From F23-D06 sp963643165 (GTDB lineage: Bacteria > Bacteroidota > Bacteroidia > Bacteroidales > WCHB1-69): a stretch of 64,000 nt of DNA. The notes under the pieces were generated by a model, which was given only the letters and a program-made list of their open reading frames with translations, ran no database searches and was not told where the DNA came from. The stretch covers positions 62,001-126,000 of the forward strand of contig CAVIJD010000001.1 in the NCBI GenBank assembly GCA_963643165.1. The letters run 5' to 3'. Shown piece by piece: positions 51,101 through 59,079 of this stretch (position 1 is its first letter; each line of letters opens with the position of its first letter). Both the position numbers and the translations under genes were made by a program.

Positions 51101-52357
51101 GACCGCTCAAATCCGAAGATATGGAACAAGATCAATGAGGTGGAGGATGTCAGGATCTGGGACATCAAGCAGGAACTCCGCAAGGAGATGTTTGACATGA
51201 TAAAGCGGCAACTTGCCGTGCAGATGCGTCGCCGCAACGAGTCGCCCGCCCTTATCGACAAAACGCTGAAGTCGATACGTGAAGATGTGCTGACCATCGG
51301 TTTTGCCCGCCGATTTGCCACCTATAAGAGGGCTTACTTGCTGTTTATGAACGAGGAACGTCTGCAGAGGCTGCTGAACAATCCTGAACGTCCCGTGCAG
51401 TTTGTGTTTGCCGGCAAGGCGCACCCTAACGACAAGGCCGGACAGAACCTGATCACACGCATTATCCAACTCTCGCGGCGACCGGAGTTTATTGGAAAGA
51501 TCGTGTTTGTAGAGAATTACGATATGATTTTGGCCAAGAAGCTGGTTTCGGGCTGCGACGTGTGGCTCAATACGCCGACACGTCCGTTAGAGGCCTCGGG
51601 CACTTCCGGCGAGAAAGCCGTGATGAACGGCGTGCTAAATTTCAGCGTGCTCGACGGCTGGTGGGCAGAGGGATATGTGCCCGGTGCCGGCTGGGCAGTC
51701 AAGGAGCAGGTCACCTACGAGGACGGCCGCCTGCAAGACGAACTCGATGCCGCCACCATCTATGCCACGGTAGAGGAGGAAATTGCCCCCATCTTCTATG
51801 CCCGCGACGCCCTCGATGTGCCGGCCCAATGGGTGAAGATGATGAAGAAATGCTTTACGCATATCTCGCCTCATTATACGATGAAAAGGCAATTGGACGA
51901 CTATTACGCAAAATTTTACCATAAACTCGAAAGCCGCTTTGAAACGCTGACGGAAGACAGCCTCAAACCGGCCGTCGCTCTGCTCAAGTGGAAAGAAAAG
52001 GAGCTTGCCAACTGGAACGAAATAGCCTGCGTGGAAATCTCAAGACCCACCCAGACAGACAATGCTTTTTATGTGGGCGAAGACATGACGATGCAACTTA
52101 CGCTCAAGATCGGCACACTCTCGCCGGAAGACCTCAAGGTGGAGATGCTCTTTGCGAAGGAAGACGACAAGACCGGAGGCGTCAGACTGCAAGCCAAATA
52201 TCCATTCAGTATGGTTTCAGAAAACGCCGGCACGGTGATCTATCAATGCCAGATCAACGCCAAACATGTGGGACTGTGGAATTTTGCTGTCCGCATCATC
52301 CCCGCCAATCCGTTGTTGCCTCACGATATGGATTTCAATCTTGTGAGATGGCTTTAG
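48137..52357 (+). CDS. Fused glycogen synthase (GT3 type) and alpha-glucan phosphorylase (GT35)
   Basis: A 1406-residue natural fusion. The first half, to about 550, is a GT3-like glycogen synthase: it starts MIADYVFETAWEICNKVGGI and has EPWGYTPLESIAFGIPTVTT near residue 430, as in animal/fungal-type synthases. The second half, from about 560, is an alpha-glucan phosphorylase: LSGNLWWSWNFEARNLF, then MEFGISNELKIFSGGLGMLA, and the PLP-site region EASGTSGEKAVMNGVLNFS near 1160 with the lysine kept. One chain thus holds an enzyme that builds and one that breaks glycogen. Longer upstream starts run antisense through atoD and are rejected; the chosen start sits after its own promoter box. The thiamine pyrophosphokinase gene follows after 39 bases. 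Confidence 0.93.
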   Translation: MIADYVFETAWEICNKVGGIHTVLSTKACTAAGLFHDNYICIGPDLSKEHDSEFVEDNTLYRNWRDMLPKEGLKVRVGRWRVCGSPVVFLVDFTPFFEKKNDILTQFWLSYKLDSISGQWDYIEPALFGYAAGRVIESFYNFYCNSVDRIVAHFHEWMTGTGILYLKSAAPQVATVFTTHATVLGRCIAGNGLPLYGNIRQYNPQETAGRFGVQSKFSLESLSAQYADAYTTVSDITDRECEAFFCKPADVITINGFEDSFVPTGDSYAEKRAAARAALLKVASSLMQQPLPEDALLVVNSGRYEFRNKGIDVFIKSLSRLAACQPQRQVVAFIMVPAGNSGRREDLFRKMQEPLGNTPVLGDSVTHVLHDPQHDPILNALREQGLDNAPECPVKVVYVPVYLDGNDGIFNLSYYDLLIGFDVSAFPSYYEPWGYTPLESIAFGIPTVTTSLAGFGLWVRNRFETHRSVTVVERTDDNDNQVVDGVADALHFYGSCSPSDMEAVQEEARQISCQALWKSLYENYKNTYQKALDKSALRYAQYQNKTSRIGLMTEYIKRETPEWRKISVKSHLPQNLEKLETLSGNLWWSWNFEARNLFEDIAGPALWKACNENPVHLLQELPLDRMENFSQNESFLTRLDKVYADFEAYMAAPRTRAEKKIAYFSMEFGISNELKIFSGGLGMLAGDYLKEASDDNVDMVGVGLLYRHGYFTQEISIEGKQVNLYPSQSFSKLPIEPLKDENGEWKKVSVALPGRNMYARIWKVKVGRIPLYLLDADFDENWDEDRKVTATLYGGDSENRLKQEMLLGIGGVRMLDLLGENATLYHLNEGHAAFLNLERVYRIMQSKHVNMAIAMEIAKASSLYTTHTPVPAGHDAFTEDLMRTYFAAYPERLNISWEAFMGLGRKRDDCTSDKFSMSILACHLSQEINGVSRIHGRVSREMFAELYEGRFAEELHVGYVTNGVHYKTWAHEKWQKLHSEVFGPEFEYDRSNPKIWNKINEVEDVRIWDIKQELRKEMFDMIKRQLAVQMRRRNESPALIDKTLKSIREDVLTIGFARRFATYKRAYLLFMNEERLQRLLNNPERPVQFVFAGKAHPNDKAGQNLITRIIQLSRRPEFIGKIVFVENYDMILAKKLVSGCDVWLNTPTRPLEASGTSGEKAVMNGVLNFSVLDGWWAEGYVPGAGWAVKEQVTYEDGRLQDELDAATIYATVEEEIAPIFYARDALDVPAQWVKMMKKCFTHISPHYTMKRQLDDYYAKFYHKLESRFETLTEDSLKPAVALLKWKEKELANWNEIACVEISRPTQTDNAFYVGEDMTMQLTLKIGTLSPEDLKVEMLFAKEDDKTGGVRLQAKYPFSMVSENAGTVIYQCQINAKHVGLWNFAVRIIPANPLLPHDMDFNLVRWL

Positions 52358-52396
52358 CCGAATGCTGAATCATTTTCGGGAAGAAAGACAGAAAAG

Positions 52397-53035
52397 ATGA
52401 AGATACTGGACGACTTGTCAACGGTAATTGTGGCTAACGGAACGTTTCCGACCCGCCCGGATGCTTTGGCTCTGCTCGAAAGGGCTAAAAATGTTGTCTG
52501 CTGCGACGGGGCGGTGGACAAACTCACGGCCGCGGGCTTTACCCCAACGGCCATTGTGGGCGACTGTGATTCAATGAACCCCCAAGACCTGACCAAATGG
52601 AAACATTGTCTTTTCCCAGACAAGAGTCAGGAATACAATGATTTGCAGAAAGCGTTACGCTATTGCATCAAGAACGACCTCAAGTCGGCGCTACTGCTGG
52701 GCTGCGATGGCATAAGAGATGACCATTTCCTCGCCAATGTCAGCATCATGGCCACCTATAGTCATCGTATGGAACTGGCCATGTTGACGGGACACGGTGT
52801 GTTTAACTGCATTTCCGAAACGGACGAGTTTGAGTCGGAAAAGGGGCAGCAGGTGTCGGTTTTCGTCAAAGACGAGCATCTTCCCATATCCCTGCACGGG
52901 TTGCAGTATCCTGTGTCACGGCGCTGCTTTGCCCATTTGTGGGAAGGAAGCCTCAACGAGGCCTTGTCTGACACTTTCACCGTTGAGTTGCACGCACCCG
53001 GAACCGTGCTGGTATATCGCGAACTTAGAGGCTGA
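52397..53035 (+). CDS. Thiamine pyrophosphokinase
   Basis: Makes thiamine diphosphate from thiamine and ATP. It is 212 residues. The N-terminal catalytic domain has VVCCDGAVDKLTAAGFTPTA and IVGDCDSMNPQDLTKW near residue 55, followed by NDLQKALRYC and LLGCDGIRDDHFLANV. The C-terminal thiamine-binding part has SVFVKDEHLPISLHGLQYPV. It is 39 bases after the glycogen gene and convergent with the EamA gene, only 2 bases between the stops. Confidence 0.95.
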   Translation: MKILDDLSTVIVANGTFPTRPDALALLERAKNVVCCDGAVDKLTAAGFTPTAIVGDCDSMNPQDLTKWKHCLFPDKSQEYNDLQKALRYCIKNDLKSALLLGCDGIRDDHFLANVSIMATYSHRMELAMLTGHGVFNCISETDEFESEKGQQVSVFVKDEHLPISLHGLQYPVSRRCFAHLWEGSLNEALSDTFTVELHAPGTVLVYRELRG

Positions 53036-53037
53036 AA

Positions 53038-54003
53038 TCAAGCCCTGTCGCCAGAGTGAGGATGCCTCGTGATCTTCTGCTTGACGTGCTGCCACACAAG
53101 GTGGGAGTGCAGCGTGATGGTTTTGCCTACAATGATGAGCAATACCCCCGAAAGAATCAGCAAGATGCCGCAGACAAGCCTCAAAGTGAGCGGCTCCCCG
53201 AACACGGTGATGCCGATGAACACGGCCGTGAGCGGCTCTAAAGCCCCCATGATGGCCGATGGCGTAGAGCCGATGTTGCGGATGGATATCGTCATGAGCA
53301 CAAGCGACAAGAAGGTGGGTACGATGGCTAACATCAAAGCGAAAAGCCAAGACCTCGGCGTCGGCAATGCCTGAATGTGCGTGTCTGGCGACAGAAAGGA
53401 GTGCAATACAATGCAGGCTATGCAGAACAACAATACATAAAAGGTCATCTTGAACGGCGACATCGTTATCTGTGAGCGGTTTACAATGATGATGTAAAGC
53501 GCGTAAGTGAGCGATGAGACCATCACCAGCAACACCCCTGTCGCATTGAGCGTGACACCGGCCCCCGTGTTATACAGCAGCATGATGCCCGAAAATGCCA
53601 GCGCAATGGACAATACCGTCACAATGGATATCTTTTCTTTGAAAAAAATGGACATAATGACCGCTACCATGATAGGATAGACAAACAGTAGGGTGGAGGC
53701 CACACCCGCATCAATGAATTTGAAACTGTAATAGAGACTCATGGACGAGGCGGCAAACAGTACCCCTAAACTGGCCAATACAAGCAGTTCTTTGCGCTTT
53801 ATCCGGAACGACTCCCGGCGCACGGCCATGATTACGGCTATGATGATTGCTGCCAGCCCAAACCGGCAAGTGAGTACAGTGTTGGTGTTCACGCCGTCAC
53901 GGTAAAGGAACAAGGCCCCCAACGGATTCGTCCCGTAGCAGATGGCGGCAATGATGCCGCAAAGCGTGCCGCTGAATGTTTTGCTCATTTTTACCATTGT
54001 CAT
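53038..54003 (-). CDS. EamA/DMT family transporter
   Basis: A membrane protein of about 321 residues with ten hydrophobic helices arranged as two EamA repeats. The repeats begin with GTLCGIIAAICYGTNPLGA near residue 10 and ALAFSGIMLLYNTGAGVTLN near 150. The end of the second repeat has SAIMGALEPLTAVFIGITVF, typical of the family. Substrates are metabolites or amino acids in known members; not predictable here. Starts at 54003, 53997 and 53988 are all possible; the frame before 54003 is outside the -7 box. Confidence 0.93.
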   Translation of the reverse strand: MTMVKMSKTFSGTLCGIIAAICYGTNPLGALFLYRDGVNTNTVLTCRFGLAAIIIAVIMAVRRESFRIKRKELLVLASLGVLFAASSMSLYYSFKFIDAGVASTLLFVYPIMVAVIMSIFFKEKISIVTVLSIALAFSGIMLLYNTGAGVTLNATGVLLVMVSSLTYALYIIIVNRSQITMSPFKMTFYVLLFCIACIVLHSFLSPDTHIQALPTPRSWLFALMLAIVPTFLSLVLMTISIRNIGSTPSAIMGALEPLTAVFIGITVFGEPLTLRLVCGILLILSGVLLIIVGKTITLHSHLVWQHVKQKITRHPHSGDRA

Positions 54004-54025
54004 AATCGTTTTTTTTTCAGGGGCG

Positions 54026-54033
54026 CAAAAATA
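54026..54033 (-). promoter_or_regulatory. Candidate -7 box for the EamA gene
   Basis: TATTTTTG on the minus strand, 23 bases before the start. It matches TAnnTTTG; no -33 box. Confidence 0.45.
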
Positions 54034-54133
54034 CAATAGTTTTTTTTTCTTTAATCTTGTTTTGATGTATGCTAACAGATTGATTGTGAAATAGAAAAGG
54101 CTTTATTGAGAATTTTTTGAAATTTGGTTTCTG

Positions 54134-56188
54134 TTATTCTCGGAAGGGAATCCCTTTTTCTGTACACCAGGTGCGCCATCGCCGCAGGCAGTATTCCGAG
54201 GAGGTGGCGTCGGCGACTACAGATTTGAAAGTTAAGGCATTGGCTACTTCGTCAGGACTTTGCCTCGGGTTGTATTGCAGCAACAGCACGTCAACAGGCA
54301 TCGGCTTGTCGAGGGGGAATACACGTTCTTTGCCTTTCAGCAGATAGCACCGTCTGTTCTCGAAAGCGATGAAGTTTCCCCGTTTGTGCAGGAATGTTGC
54401 ATCGTAGTGCGGCGTGTCGATAGGCACCAAAAGCAGTTCCGCGTGTTGCCGCCGTGCGTGGTTCTGGATGGCGTATCCGTATTGCGGGTGTGACGTGGTT
54501 GTGATGGAGTCTGAAAACAGCACGCATTGCTGTCGCCGGCAGAAGCTGACTGCACTGGTGTTCCGTATCGAATAGGCACACAGCTCATCTTGCCGCTGCA
54601 ACGCCACTTTGCGCAGCAAGAAAGTGCCCGAAAAAAGTGCGAATGTTACAAATGCGCCCCAAGCGTATTTCTTTTTCCGGAAATGCAAGGTCATGAATAG
54701 GAGTATGATGAGGGCATACAGCAACAGCGTCTGCGCGACCGAGCAGTCGATACCGTTTGTGACCGCCCCGGGCAGCCCCTCCACAAACGAGATGATGCCG
54801 TTCATGGCTTTTATCTCCCAAATCAGACAGAACGAGACCACCTTGGCGGCAATCGGTATGAAGGCCGTGACGAGCAAGACGATGCCTGTGGCCATCACAA
54901 TGAATGACAATGCTATGACGGAGATGTTCGACAGCAGGAAATAGTTCGGAAACTGCCCGAAATAGTGGACAGATATCGGGAATGTGCTGACCTGCGCCGC
55001 AATGGATACGGTGGCCAGTTCCCAGAAATAGTTGCCGACTTTGGTTTTGCAGGCGTATGCTTTCGCCAGAATCGGCTGAACCAGGACAATTCCGAACACA
55101 GCCAGGTAGCTCAATTGGAACCCGATGTCAAGGAGCAGCAGCGGGTTTATGGACAGTAAGACAAACAGGGAGGCAAAAAGACTGTGAAACACGGTGGTGC
55201 GGCGGTTGAGCAGCGAGCCGGCGGTCACAAATGTGAACATAGCCGCCGAACGCGAAACGGAGGGCGCCAGTCCTGTGATGTGGGCGTAAAACCAGATGAA
55301 GAAGAGTATGGCTATCGCTTTCAGCCGGCGTGTGGTGCGAAACAGGTCCAAAGGTTTCAATACAAAGTCGAGGATCATGAAGATGACCCCCACATGCATG
55401 CCCGACACGCAAAGTATGTGGCTGACCCCGGCGGCGGCGTAGGTGCGCTTCAACTCCGGGTTCATGGTGTCGTCGTCGCCGAGCAATATGGCATTGATGA
55501 TGTCATATTCTGGTCCCGACATGCCGGCCGTCGCGAAGACGGACGACAGGTAGTTCTGTATGCGGTGAGTCGCCGCTTTCAATGGACGAAAGGTGTGCCG
55601 TCCGAGCAGCTGCCAGCATTCGTCGCCGGCGTATGCGGTATAGAAGACCCCTTTCTTCTGCATGTATTTGCGGTAGTCGAACGCATCGGGGTTAGCTGGC
55701 GGCAACAAGGGCTTCAGCGTTGCGGAGATGACCAGGATGTCGCCGTGGGTGATGGCGGCAGACTCGGCACCCTTGGGCAGGTAGAGCAACGTTTTGCCTT
55801 TCATGGGCACGCCCGCGGCAGTCTGTAACACTTCGGCCGTCATCTTCACGCTCTTCTCACGCTCCGACGGAAAGTCGGCCACGCGCACAATCCAACGCTG
55901 CTCTTTTTCGGCCAGCACTTGCTTTTCGGGCGAGAGACGCAGGGATTGACGGAAAGAGGTGACGGCCATTCCCGCAAAAAAGAATCCCAGCAATAACGGG
56001 ATTGTGTTCAGCCATTGCTGGAAAAAGGTCTTTAATGGCAGCAATGTCGCGGCAATCAGCACGCAGGAGGCCGCGGCAATCAGCCACCAATAGCATGTTT
56101 TGAATGGAAATTGACACAAATAGGAGACTAAGATGCCTGAAACAAGCGGAATCAGGACTTTGAGCAGGGGGTATTTTGAGAGTTTCAT
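54134..56188 (-). CDS. comEC: ComEC/Rec2-family DNA-uptake channel protein
   Basis: A 684-residue inner-membrane protein. The N-terminal part is DUF4131-like (starting MKLSKYPLLKVLIPLVSGIL). The competence domain has the motif VSHILCVSGMHVGVIFMIL near residue 255, followed by about eight membrane helices (for example FFIWFYAHITGLAPSVSRSA). The soluble C-terminal part (about 525-684) is short and shows no metallo-beta-lactamase HxHxDH motif, so it lacks the nuclease-like domain of longer ComEC proteins. Homologues pass single-stranded DNA into the cytoplasm. It has its own two-element promoter. Confidence 0.95.
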   Translation of the reverse strand: MKLSKYPLLKVLIPLVSGILVSYLCQFPFKTCYWWLIAAASCVLIAATLLPLKTFFQQWLNTIPLLLGFFFAGMAVTSFRQSLRLSPEKQVLAEKEQRWIVRVADFPSEREKSVKMTAEVLQTAAGVPMKGKTLLYLPKGAESAAITHGDILVISATLKPLLPPANPDAFDYRKYMQKKGVFYTAYAGDECWQLLGRHTFRPLKAATHRIQNYLSSVFATAGMSGPEYDIINAILLGDDDTMNPELKRTYAAAGVSHILCVSGMHVGVIFMILDFVLKPLDLFRTTRRLKAIAILFFIWFYAHITGLAPSVSRSAAMFTFVTAGSLLNRRTTVFHSLFASLFVLLSINPLLLLDIGFQLSYLAVFGIVLVQPILAKAYACKTKVGNYFWELATVSIAAQVSTFPISVHYFGQFPNYFLLSNISVIALSFIVMATGIVLLVTAFIPIAAKVVSFCLIWEIKAMNGIISFVEGLPGAVTNGIDCSVAQTLLLYALIILLFMTLHFRKKKYAWGAFVTFALFSGTFLLRKVALQRQDELCAYSIRNTSAVSFCRRQQCVLFSDSITTTSHPQYGYAIQNHARRQHAELLLVPIDTPHYDATFLHKRGNFIAFENRRCYLLKGKERVFPLDKPMPVDVLLLQYNPRQSPDEVANALTFKSVVADATSSEYCLRRWRTWCTEKGIPFRE

Positions 56189-56204
56189 GGTTTGAGGTTT
56201 GGGC

Positions 56205-56235
56205 CAAAGATAGTAAAATAGCCCAAGCCGTCAAA
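56205..56235 (-). promoter_or_regulatory. Two-element Bacteroidetes promoter for comEC
   Basis: On the minus strand TTTG (56235 to 56232), 19-base spacer, then TATCTTTG (56212 to 56205), a full match to TTTG-N19-21-TAnnTTTG. It lies between the lgt stop and the comEC start (17 bases before it), so comEC can be transcribed apart from lgt. Confidence 0.7.
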
Positions 56236-57114
56236 TCATTTTTTAGCCTTGCTTGCAGGTTCTTCTTTGTAGGGGCACTGTGGATAGTTGGGCTTGAGGA
56301 AAGAGTAAGCCAGCAGACCGATGCCGATGAGGACGATGGGAATGCTGAGCAACTGTCCGTTGTTGAGTGCGTGGCCAACTTCGCTCTCCACTTGCACCTC
56401 TTTGAAAAACTCGATGATGAAACGGGCCGTGAAGATGATGGAGAGGGTAAGTCCCGAGGTGCGCCCGGCAGCAACTTTTCCCTTGGCAAACCTGAAATAG
56501 TAGATGACAAGCCCGACAAAGAGCAAAAGATAGACGGCCGACTCATAAAGCTGCGCGGGGTGGCGGAGTGTGCCGGCAATGCCCGGCCCGCCCAAGGTGA
56601 AGTCAAAGGCCCAGGGCACGTCGGTGATGCTGCCGACAATTTCGTGGTTCATCAGATTGCCGCAACGTACAAATGCCGCTGCGATGGGGATGGCAATGGC
56701 TAAACGGTCGAGCAGCCAGAAGATGTTGATTTTGTGCTTCCGCGTGTAGTAAATGATGAACAACAGGATGGCAATGACACCGCCGTGGCTCGCAAGTCCT
56801 TGGTATCCAACAAAATGGCCGTCATGTATCGGCAGGATGATTTCTATGGGGTTTATGATAAACTGTTCGGGCTCGTAAAATAGAAAGTGCCCGAGCCGCA
56901 GCCCGACAATGGTCCACACAATGGTCCAGACAGAAATCTTGTCCAGCAATTTCATGGAAAGATGCTCCGTCTTGAAGATTTGCTGAAGTGTGTAATAGGC
57001 CAGCAAAAACCCTAATGCCAGCAGGATGCCGTACCACCTGACCTCAACAGCCCCGAGATGAAACGCTATGGGATTGACCGTCCACGTGACGGTTCCTAAT
57101 ATGTTTGTTGCCAT
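56236..57114 (-). CDS. lgt: Prolipoprotein diacylglyceryl transferase
   Basis: Attaches diacylglycerol to the lipobox cysteine of prolipoproteins at the inner membrane. It is 292 residues with about seven helices. Conserved parts are VRWYGILLALGFLLAYY near residue 25, QGLASHGGVIAILLFI near 100, the signature FVRCGNLMNHEIVGS near 145, and HPAQLYESAVYLLLF near 185. It serves the several lipoproteins in this window. Confidence 0.97.
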   Translation of the reverse strand: MATNILGTVTWTVNPIAFHLGAVEVRWYGILLALGFLLAYYTLQQIFKTEHLSMKLLDKISVWTIVWTIVGLRLGHFLFYEPEQFIINPIEIILPIHDGHFVGYQGLASHGGVIAILLFIIYYTRKHKINIFWLLDRLAIAIPIAAAFVRCGNLMNHEIVGSITDVPWAFDFTLGGPGIAGTLRHPAQLYESAVYLLLFVGLVIYYFRFAKGKVAAGRTSGLTLSIIFTARFIIEFFKEVQVESEVGHALNNGQLLSIPIVLIGIGLLAYSFLKPNYPQCPYKEEPASKAKK

Positions 57115-57140
57115 TATTGCAGTATGTTGTTAACAGGCGG

Positions 57141-57148
57141 CAAAAGTA
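57141..57148 (-). promoter_or_regulatory. Candidate -7 box for lgt
   Basis: TACTTTTG on the minus strand, 27 bases before the lgt start. It matches TAnnTTTG; no -33 box. Confidence 0.45.
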
Positions 57149-57203
57149 CAAAAAAGGGACGTTTTGTGCAGCATCTCGCGACAAGCCTTCACAACGCCGC
57201 ACA

Positions 57204-57264
57204 AATGTAGAATTTAGAATGTAGAATGTAGATCGTTACGCCTCTACATTCTGCATTCTACATT
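57204..57264. repeat. Inverted repeat built from AATGTAGA units
   Basis: The left arm (57204-57225) and right arm (57243-57264) are 22 bases each and match at 20 of 22 positions as inverted repeats, with a 17-base centre. Each arm itself is made of AATGTAGA-like units about 12-14 bases apart. It is in the intergenic space between divergent lgt and ftcD. It has no T tract, so it does not look like a plain terminator. Confidence 0.9.
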
Positions 57265-57310
57265 CGTGTGGTAGCCGTGGACAGTATGACAGAAGATAAA
57301 GTTTTTTATG

Positions 57311-57318
57311 TACATTTG
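57311..57318 (+). promoter_or_regulatory. Candidate -7 box for ftcD
   Basis: TACATTTG on the plus strand, 52 bases before ftcD. It matches TAnnTTTG; no -33 box. Confidence 0.45.
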
Positions 57319-57369
57319 CGCACTATATAAGTAAAAATACAACAAGTTTAAAATCAATACTATAGAATT

Positions 57370-59067
57370 ATGAAGCAGTTGATAGAATGTGTTCCCAACT
57401 TCAGTGAGGGAAGGAATCCGGAGATTATAGAACAGGTGGCTGACGTTATCAGACAGTCTGAGGGTGTTACCTTGTTGGACGTGGACCCGGGTGCCACGAC
57501 AAACCGTACTGTGGTGACCTTTGTGGGCACGCCAGACGCAGTGGTGGAGGCGGCACTGAAATTGATGTCTAAGTGCAAAGAGTTGATAGACATGCGTTTT
57601 CATCATGGTGACCATCCCCGCTTTGGCGCTACCGATGTTTGTCCGCTGGTGCCGGTGGCCAACATTACGATGGAAGAGACGGTTGAGTATGCGCGCAAAC
57701 TGGCCAAAAGGGCAGGGGAAGAGTTAGGCATACCTGTATATTGTTATGAAAATGCCGCATTTGAGGACAAACGCCGCAATTTGGCAAACTGCAGGGCCGG
57801 CGAATACGAAGCGTTGAAAGACCGCATTGTATCTCAGGAATGGAAGCCCGACTTCGGTCCGTGCGAGTTCACGGAGAGCGTGGCCAAGAGCGGCGCCACG
57901 GCTGTCGGCGCGCGTGACTTTCTCATTGCGGTGAACTATAACCTGAACACCACCTCTACCCGCCGTGCCAATGCCATCGCCTTTGACGTGCGCGAGAAGG
58001 GGCGCCCGCTCCGTGAGGGCAACCCTATCACGGGCAAGGTGAAGAAGGACGAGAACGGCAAGCCTATCATGCAGCCTGGCACGCTCAAGGGCACGAAGGC
58101 CATTGGCTGGTACATTGCTGAATACGGCATCGCCCAGGTCTCGATGAACATTACCGACACGAACGCCACACCGCTGCACGTCGCTTTTGACGAGGTGTGT
58201 AACAAGGCTGCCGCCCGCGGCATCCGCGTGACGGGCGCCGAAATTGTCGGCCTGATTCCCAAGAAAACGTTGATTGAGGCCGGCAACTATTATCTGGCCA
58301 AACAGAAACGCTCCCTCGGCATTGACGAGAAAGAGAAAGTCAAAATAGCCGTCAAGTCGATGGGTCTCGATGACCTCAAGCCTTTCAATCCCGAAGAGAA
58401 GGTGATTGAGTACCTGCTCGACAAGGCCGACACAGCCCCGAAGTTGGTGAATATGACCTGCACGGGCTTCGCCGACGAGACGGCTTCTGAAAGTCCGGCC
58501 CCTGGCGGCGGTTCCATCTCTGCCTATATGGGTGCTTTAGGCGCTGCCCTCGGCACGATGGTGGCCAACCTCTCTTCGCATAAGCCCGGCTGGGACGACA
58601 ACTGGGAATTTTTCTCCCAATGGGCAGAAAAAGGTCAGGCTCTGAAAGAAAAACTGCTGGCTCTGGTGGACGAAGATACCAACGCTTTCAATGTCATCAT
58701 GAATGCTTTCGGCATGCCTAAAGGCTCCGACGAGGAGAAGGCAGCTCGCAAACAGGCTATCCAGGAAGCCACAAAATATGCTACCGAGGTGCCTATGAAG
58801 ACTATCAAGGCCTCTTTTGAGGTGTTTGACATCTGCCAGGCTATGATTGAGAAAGGCAACCCCGCCTCCGTGTCCGATGCCGGCGTGGGTTCTCTCTGCG
58901 CCCGTGCCGCCGTGCATGGTGCCTATCTCAATGTCAAGATCAACGCCTCCTCGCTTGACGACAAAGTCTATGCCGACAAGATGATTGCCGAAGCCCGCGA
59001 CTATGCGGCCAAGGCTGACGAGCGCGAGAAAGCGCTGATGGAAATGACCGAAAAGGTAATCGGCTAA
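57370..59067 (+). CDS. ftcD: Bifunctional glutamate formimidoyltransferase / formimidoyl-tetrahydrofolate cyclodeaminase
   Basis: A 565-residue fusion of the two last histidine-degradation folate steps. The transferase half (to about 330) starts QLIECVPNFSEGRNPEIIEQ and has FHHGDHPRFGATDVCPLVPV near residue 80. The cyclodeaminase half (about 370-565) has ESPAPGGGSISAYMGALGAA near 380 and the helical bundle to the end. Formimino-glutamate comes from histidine via hutH, hutU and hutI, none of which is in the window. It starts after its own -7 box and is followed by a glycosyltransferase gene after 12 bases. Confidence 0.96.
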   Translation: MKQLIECVPNFSEGRNPEIIEQVADVIRQSEGVTLLDVDPGATTNRTVVTFVGTPDAVVEAALKLMSKCKELIDMRFHHGDHPRFGATDVCPLVPVANITMEETVEYARKLAKRAGEELGIPVYCYENAAFEDKRRNLANCRAGEYEALKDRIVSQEWKPDFGPCEFTESVAKSGATAVGARDFLIAVNYNLNTTSTRRANAIAFDVREKGRPLREGNPITGKVKKDENGKPIMQPGTLKGTKAIGWYIAEYGIAQVSMNITDTNATPLHVAFDEVCNKAAARGIRVTGAEIVGLIPKKTLIEAGNYYLAKQKRSLGIDEKEKVKIAVKSMGLDDLKPFNPEEKVIEYLLDKADTAPKLVNMTCTGFADETASESPAPGGGSISAYMGALGAALGTMVANLSSHKPGWDDNWEFFSQWAEKGQALKEKLLALVDEDTNAFNVIMNAFGMPKGSDEEKAARKQAIQEATKYATEVPMKTIKASFEVFDICQAMIEKGNPASVSDAGVGSLCARAAVHGAYLNVKINASSLDDKVYADKMIAEARDYAAKADEREKALMEMTEKVIG

Positions 59068-59079
59068 TATAAGATTGCC

